From Pseudomonadota bacterium (GTDB lineage: Bacteria; Pseudomonadota; Alphaproteobacteria; Micropepsales; Micropepsaceae): a stretch of 9,307 nucleotides of DNA. A program made the position numbers and the translations under genes. The DNA is taken from NCBI GenBank assembly GCA_025360685.1, contig JANYBR010000372.1, forward strand, positions 1 through 9,307, written 5' to 3'. Position 1 is the stretch's first letter; every line of letters starts with the position of its first letter. Below the pieces are notes generated by a model, which made no database searches, had not been told where the DNA came from, and saw only the letters and a program-made list of their open reading frames with translations. Of the stretch, positions 5,650-9,307 are shown one piece after another.

Positions 5650-7149
5650 ATGTCCGAAAAGCCCCGATCCGACCTCAAGCCGAACAGCTATGACTACGAG
5701 AACCATCCGCTCGTCACCGCGAATGGCTTTCGCGAGTACGATGCGCGCTGGTTGTTCGGCAAGGAACTGAACCTGCTTGGCGTGCAGGCACTCGGGCTCG
5801 GGCTCGGCACCTATTTTCACGAAGTGGGCGTGAAACCGAGCGTCGCCGTGGGTCACGACTTTCGCGCCTATTCGATGTCCGTGAAACAGGCGCTGATCAT
5901 CGGCCTGATGAATGCTGGCTGCGAAGTACACGACATCGGCCTCGCCCTGACGCCGATGGCGTATTTCGCGCAGTTCGCGCTTGACTGTCCGGCGGTGGCG
6001 ATGGTCACGGCGAGTCACAACGAAAATGGCTGGACCGGCGTCAAGATGGGCGCGCAGCGGCCGCTGACCTTCGGGCCTGAGGAGATGACGCGGCTGAAGG
6101 ACATCGTGCTGGGTGGCGAAGGCAAGGCGCGCCCGGGCGGCGCCTATGTTCACGTGCCCGACTTCCGCGAGCTCTATCTCGATGCACTGACCAAGGGCCA
6201 CAAGCTGTCGCGCCCGATCCGCGTGGTGGAGGGGTGCGGCAACGGCACGGCCGGAGCGTTTGCGCCTGAAGCGCTGCGCCGCATCGGCGCCGAGGTGGTG
6301 CCGATGGATGCGGAGCTCGACTACACTTTTCCGAAATACAATCCCAACCCCGAGGACATGCACATGCTGCATGCCATGGGCGATGCGGTGCGCGAGCACA
6401 AGGCGGAGCTTTGCCTGGGCTTCGACGGCGACGGCGACCGCTGCGGCGTGGTCGACGACACGGGCGCGGAGATCTTCGCCGACAAGATCGGCGTGCTGCT
6501 GGCGCGCGACATGTCCTCGAGCCAGCCGGGCGCGAAGTTCGTCGTCGACGTGAAATCGACCGGCATCTACGAGATCGATCCGGTGCTGAAGAAGAATGGC
6601 GTGACGGTCGACTACTGGAAGACCGGCCATTCCTACATGAAGCGGCGCACCTTCGAGCTCGGCGCGCTCGCCGGCTTCGAGAAGAGCGGTCACTATTTCC
6701 TCAGCCCGCCGCTCGGCCGCGGCTATGACGACGGCATCGTCGCCGGTATTGCCGTGCTGGAGATGCTCGACCGCGCCGGCGGCACGAAAACGTCGCAACT
6801 GGTGGCCAGCCTGCCCAAGACCTGGAGCTCGCCGACCATGGCGCCGTTTGCGCCGGACGACAAAAAATACGCAATCGTCGATGCGATGGTGAAGGAGTTC
6901 GAAGGGCTGAAGGCGCGCGGCGAGAGAGTCCTCGGCCAGACGATCACCAAGCTCGTCACCGTCAACGGCGTGCGCGTGACCTTGGCCGACGGCACCTGGG
7001 GACTGGTGCGCGCTTCATCGAACAAGCCTTCGCTGGTCGTCGTCGTCGAGAGCCCTGTGTCGGAAGCCAACATGCGCGCCATGTTCCACGACATCGACGC
7101 GCGGCTGAAGAGACACCCCGAAGTCGGCGAGTACGATCAGAAGATCTGA
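5650..7149 (+). CDS. Phosphomannomutase/phosphoglucomutase
   Basis: Member of the alpha-D-phosphohexomutase superfamily, interconverting hexose 6-phosphates and 1-phosphates to supply GDP-mannose or UDP-glucose type precursors for surface polysaccharide. The protein has 499 residues from the ATG at 5650. All four active-site parts are present. The phosphoserine loop is TASHNENGWTGVKMG with Ser122. The metal loop is DGDGDR with Asp259, Asp261 and Asp263. The sugar-binding loop is EKSGH (344-348) and the C-terminal phosphate loop is RASSNKP (454-460). The loop has Glu where many relatives have Pro after TASHN. The frame is open back to a GTG at 5515, but those 45 residues show no family similarity and would overlap the divergent promoter region, so the internal ATG is preferred even though its ribosome binding site is weak. 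Whether it prefers mannose or glucose cannot be read from sequence alone, so no symbol is given. Confidence 0.93.
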   Translation: MSEKPRSDLKPNSYDYENHPLVTANGFREYDARWLFGKELNLLGVQALGLGLGTYFHEVGVKPSVAVGHDFRAYSMSVKQALIIGLMNAGCEVHDIGLALTPMAYFAQFALDCPAVAMVTASHNENGWTGVKMGAQRPLTFGPEEMTRLKDIVLGGEGKARPGGAYVHVPDFRELYLDALTKGHKLSRPIRVVEGCGNGTAGAFAPEALRRIGAEVVPMDAELDYTFPKYNPNPEDMHMLHAMGDAVREHKAELCLGFDGDGDRCGVVDDTGAEIFADKIGVLLARDMSSSQPGAKFVVDVKSTGIYEIDPVLKKNGVTVDYWKTGHSYMKRRTFELGALAGFEKSGHYFLSPPLGRGYDDGIVAGIAVLEMLDRAGGTKTSQLVASLPKTWSSPTMAPFAPDDKKYAIVDAMVKEFEGLKARGERVLGQTITKLVTVNGVRVTLADGTWGLVRASSNKPSLVVVVESPVSEANMRAMFHDIDARLKRHPEVGEYDQKI

Positions 7150-7169
7150 GACGCGACTCGCTGCTGTCT

Positions 7170-8153
7170 CTATTTCCTGGAGTCGCGGTCCAGCGCGCGA
7201 TAGCGCGGCGGATCGACCCTGTGCGTGTCAGGCGCGGTCTCCTTGATGTTGCGCAGCGCATTGATCTGCACGGTGACGTAGGAACGCTGGCGATACTCCG
7301 CCGGCGACTGCGCCTTGACGATCAGCCTTCCTGTGTTGTTGTCGAGTTGCAGATCGTTCCATTCAAAGGCGTCGCCGCGTTCCTCGTGACGCATCAGGAC
7401 ATAGTTGCCGGCCTCGAAGCGTGCATAGGGCAGGCCCGCGACGCCGCCGGACGGCAGAAGCGTCAAGGTGTAGCGCGTGCCGTAACTGTCGCTGTCGATG
7501 ACGTCGAACACGTTGCGCGCCAGCGCCCGCCAGTTGGCGCGCTTCTCCGGATCCGGACCGAAGGCGCCGTCAGCGCTGTCGGCGAGTGCCTGCAACTTCT
7601 CCTTGATGTGCTTGGTCGTGCCAATCAAGCGGATCTCGTCGATGTCGATCGTGATTACGCCGCCGGCATAGTCTGTCGGCCCCAAGGTCAGCAGATTGGA
7701 AAAATTGAGAAACTGGCCGCGCTCCACGTCGTCGGAGTAAAATACGAAGCGGCCCGGGTTGCCGGGATCGTTGCTGTCGCGTACGCGCAACACCAAGACC
7801 ATTTCCTCCTTGCCGCCGAAGCCGGAGAGGCCGCGGAAACCGCCGTCCGGTCCGACATAGGCTTGCAGCAACGAGACGTAGAATTTTTCGCCACTGATGA
7901 TGGGCACGTCGGAATCCGCTCTTCCGTCGCGATCAGCCGGATTGCGCGGTCCCGTCAGCGTGTACTTCTTGGCAACGTCGGTTGGCTCGCCTGTGCCGGA
8001 GGCTGAATTGATATCGGCCTTGCGATAGTCGCCGACGCCTTCATCCACACTCTCGCAGGATGCGAGCATCAGCAGCGACGCGATACCGAGAACCAGCCCA
8101 GTCGTCCGGTAGTCCAGGCGCGCGCAATTATGCAGTGTTCCCCGTTTCGCCAT
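7170..8153 (-). CDS. Uncharacterised lipoprotein
   Basis: A 327-residue protein I do not recognise. The N-terminus is a lipoprotein signal: basic residues, a hydrophobic stretch (residues 19-30, GLVLGIASLLML) and lipobox LASC with Cys33. The residue after Cys is Glu, so retention in the inner membrane by an Asp at +2 is not expected and an outer-membrane or periplasm-facing location is likely. The mature part starts with an acidic, low-complexity linker (34-60). It then alternates likely beta strands (FYVSLLQAYV 91-100, EEMVLVLRVRD 116-126, GVITIDIDEIRLIG 165-178, SYVTVQINAL 291-300) with one charged helical region (180-215). The C-terminus is basic. No catalytic motif stands out. The start is the ATG at 8153 with a G-rich ribosome binding site (GGGGGA) just upstream; an ATG seven bases earlier is out of frame and soon stops. 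It converges on the mutase gene with a 20-bp gap and lies downstream of the TauE gene. Confidence 0.85.
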   Translation of the reverse strand: MAKRGTLHNCARLDYRTTGLVLGIASLLMLASCESVDEGVGDYRKADINSASGTGEPTDVAKKYTLTGPRNPADRDGRADSDVPIISGEKFYVSLLQAYVGPDGGFRGLSGFGGKEEMVLVLRVRDSNDPGNPGRFVFYSDDVERGQFLNFSNLLTLGPTDYAGGVITIDIDEIRLIGTTKHIKEKLQALADSADGAFGPDPEKRANWRALARNVFDVIDSDSYGTRYTLTLLPSGGVAGLPYARFEAGNYVLMRHEERGDAFEWNDLQLDNNTGRLIVKAQSPAEYRQRSYVTVQINALRNIKETAPDTHRVDPPRYRALDRDSRK

Positions 8154-8219
8154 TAACCATCCCCCAACCTTTATTGCTGAGATTTGGCGGTTAATTCCGT
8201 TTCGCTGTCAAGGTTAACC
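8153..8219. promoter_or_regulatory. Cluster of TTAA / GGTTAA elements, possible CtrA-type sites
   Basis: Within 67 bases of a GC-rich sequence there are three copies of GGTTAA on one strand or the other. They are TTAACCAT at 8153-8160 (overlapping the lipoprotein start), GGTTAA at 8189-8194 (between the -35 and -10 candidates) and a perfect palindrome GGTTAACC at 8212-8219 just upstream of the -35. TTAACCAT matches the half-site reported for the alphaproteobacterial cell-cycle regulator CtrA. The full TTAA-N7-TTAA arrangement is not present. The assignment is tentative. Confidence 0.25.
8182..8211 (-). promoter_or_regulatory. Candidate promoter of the lipoprotein gene
   Basis: On the - strand a perfect TTGACA (8206-8211) is followed after 18 bases by CCAAAT (8182-8187), a weak -10 with three of six matches. 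This places the start of transcription near 8175, about 20 bases before the ATG. The spacer contains a TTAA (8191-8194). The perfect -35 and the position argue for it; the -10 is poor. Confidence 0.4.
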
Positions 8220-8268
8220 GCGGACGGTGCGAGAAACCCAGATTCCGCAAGCCGGGAACACGCCCAGA

Positions 8269-9105
8269 CTACGTCAGCGCGTCATACAGCATGCGGCCCG
8301 CTGTAATCGCGATGAAGAAGGCGAACAGAATGCGCAGCTTCTTGACGTCGGTCATGTGCGCGATCTGCGCGCCAAACGGGGCGACGAAGTAGGACGCCGG
8401 TGCGATCAGAATAAAGCCTAGCAGGTTCACATAGCCGAGCGAGTAGGGCGGCAGATGCGCCGCGCCCCAGCCCGCGATGATCGATCCAATGGTGCCGGGA
8501 ATCGCGATGATTGCGCCGAACGCGCTCGCGGTTCCCACCGCGCGATGGATCGGTACGCCGCACAAAGTCATGCACGGCACGCCCACGGTGCCGCCGCCGA
8601 TGCCCATCATGGTCGAGATGCCGCCGATGCCGGCCGGCATCACCCAGCCGCCAATTCCGGTCGGCAGATGATCGGCGAGGCGTTTGGTTTCACCGAAGAA
8701 AGCCAGATGAATGGCGACAGGCAGCGCGACACAAGCGAAGAACAGCGCCAGCGCCTGGCCGCGTGCAATGCCCGCGAGCGCGCTGCCGATCAGCACGCCC
8801 ACGACCATCGGCACCACCCAGCGCCGCAACAGTTCCCAGTCGACCGCGCCCTTGGCATTGTGCGAACGCGCCGAAGAGAACGAGGTCGGGATAATCGTTG
8901 CCAGCGAGGTGCCGACCGCGATGTGCATTCGCACGTCCGGATCGACGCCCATTAATGAGAGGACGTGGTAAAGCACCGGCACGATGACGATGCCGCCGCC
9001 GACACCCAGCATCCCCGCCACCAACCCGCCGACCACTCCGGCAATGACAAGGCCAAGGGCGAACGTGCCCAGTTCGCCGCCCGATGCGGCCGCAAAGAAT
9101 TCCAT
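8269..9105 (-). CDS. TauE/SafE family membrane permease (sulfite exporter-like)
   Basis: A 278-residue polytopic inner-membrane protein of the TauE/SafE family (DUF81), whose members export sulfite, sulfoacetate or other small organic anions. The internal duplication is clear. Half 1 has the glycine motif GMLGVGGGIVIVPVL (31-45) and AVGTSLATIIPTSFSSA (63-79). Half 2 repeats it with MMGIGGGTVGVPCM (166-179) and AVGTASAFGAIIAIPG (189-204). About eight hydrophobic segments are visible, and the length is normal. The start is ATG at 9105 with GGTGA close upstream. A weak promoter (TTGAGT at 9158-9163, 18-bp spacer, TGTCAT at 9134-9139 on the - strand) fits. The substrate cannot be told. No taurine, cysteine or thiosulfate genes adjoin it, and cobA (siroheme, used by sulfite reductase) is over 3 kb away, too far to argue a link. 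Confidence 0.93.
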   Translation of the reverse strand: MEFFAAASGGELGTFALGLVIAGVVGGLVAGMLGVGGGIVIVPVLYHVLSLMGVDPDVRMHIAVGTSLATIIPTSFSSARSHNAKGAVDWELLRRWVVPMVVGVLIGSALAGIARGQALALFFACVALPVAIHLAFFGETKRLADHLPTGIGGWVMPAGIGGISTMMGIGGGTVGVPCMTLCGVPIHRAVGTASAFGAIIAIPGTIGSIIAGWGAAHLPPYSLGYVNLLGFILIAPASYFVAPFGAQIAHMTDVKKLRILFAFFIAITAGRMLYDALT

Positions 9106-9226
9106 GGATCACCCGAAAGACGGCGCGAGTGAAATGACATTCACGCCAATACGCAAGACTCAAGCGCGTCTCACTATCATCGAAGCGACAAGCTGAACCA
9201 GCGGGAAGACCTCCAACCCAGTGTCA

Positions 9227-9248
9227 TGGCCCGCCGGAGTGCGGGCCA
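9227..9248. repeat. Inverted repeat, 8-bp perfect stem
   Basis: TGGCCCGC (9227-9234) and GCGGGCCA (9241-9248) are perfect reverse complements around a 6-base loop. Imperfect outer flanks (GTCA at 9223-9226, TGAC at 9255-9258) extend the symmetry. The layout resembles short dispersed repeats starting near TCATGGCC that are frequent between genes in Bradyrhizobium-like genomes. There is no T-run, so a classical terminator is unlikely. Confidence 0.5.
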
Positions 9249-9268
9249 CCCAGGTGACGCCGCGTTGA

Positions 9269-9307
9269 GACACCGCAGGATAGGTCTCAGACCTTTCTTG
9301 CGGTGTC
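9269..9307. repeat. Nested inverted repeat at the window edge
   Basis: GACACCGCA (9269-9277) pairs perfectly with TGCGGTGTC (9299-9307), and inside it AGGTCT (9282-9287) pairs with AGACCT (9289-9294) around a single base. The right arm ends exactly at the end of the window, so the true stem may be longer. It lies in the non-coding region upstream of the TauE gene. It could be a terminator of a gene beyond the window, an operator or a repeat. Confidence 0.5.

Noticed and set aside
4082..5770. 562-residue open frame on the + strand opposite the SDR and cobA genes
   Set aside because: It is antisense to two clear enzymes and crosses the divergent promoter region. It has no recognisable motif and runs into the mutase gene out of frame.
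5530..6798. 422-residue open frame on the - strand inside the mutase gene
   Set aside because: It is a shadow of a gene with all four active-site loops intact, and its composition is not protein-like.
7148..7170. GAGAC / GTCTC pair between the convergent mutase and lipoprotein genes as a terminator
   Set aside because: It has only five base pairs, a 13-base loop and no T-run on either strand, and it overlaps the coding ends.
7221..8006. 261-residue open frame on the + strand opposite the lipoprotein gene
   Set aside because: The - strand frame has a lipobox, promoter and ribosome binding site; the + strand frame has none of these and no motif.
4631..9105. Possible sulfur-metabolism link between cobA and the TauE/SafE permease
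   Set aside because: They are more than 3 kb apart, separated by unrelated genes on the other strand, and no sulfur enzyme is present.

Overview
This is a GC-rich chromosomal window that reads as ordinary metabolic and envelope gene content from an alphaproteobacterium, probably Hyphomicrobiales-like. The placement rests on codon use, protein character (paired acyl-CoA dehydrogenases, DUF1289, the 499-residue phosphomannomutase type, TauE/SafE) and a folded intergenic repeat of a style common in that class. No single marker fixes the genus. I see no rRNA, tRNA, CRISPR array, transposase, phage gene or defence system.

Left block, + strand (1-3896). The 3' part of one acyl-CoA dehydrogenase gene is followed 27 bp later by a complete second one. 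Their active-site positions look complementary: Asp in the first and Glu in the second at the helix-G catalytic position. This suggests the two subunits of one mixed enzyme. A 121-bp highly folded repeat then separates them from a small VOC-fold protein, a 64-residue four-cysteine DUF1289 protein and a membrane acyltransferase (acyltransferase-3 family).

Middle block, - strand (3893-5497). A TTG-initiated uroporphyrinogen-III C-methyltransferase gene (siroheme/cobalamin branch) abuts a short-chain dehydrogenase gene with no spacer. The SDR has Tyr-X6-Lys spacing, as in FabL/FabI-type enoyl-ACP reductases, rather than the classical Tyr-X3-Lys. Its stop codon is interleaved with that of the convergent acyltransferase in one CTAG.

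Right block. A phosphomannomutase/phosphoglucomutase gene (+) diverges from cobA across a 152-bp spacer and converges on a gene for an uncharacterised lipoprotein (-). The lipoprotein gene has a good -35 hexamer and several TTAA elements, including one TTAACCAT, in its upstream region. A TauE/SafE permease gene (-) lies upstream of it. The last 200 bp are non-coding and hold two inverted repeats, one reaching the window edge.

The best leads are the complementary dehydrogenase pair, the YX6K reductase joined to cobA, the multi-hairpin element at 2047-2167 and the unrecognised lipoprotein. Nothing here amounts to a convincing new multi-gene system. Gaps between genes are all about 200 bp or less.
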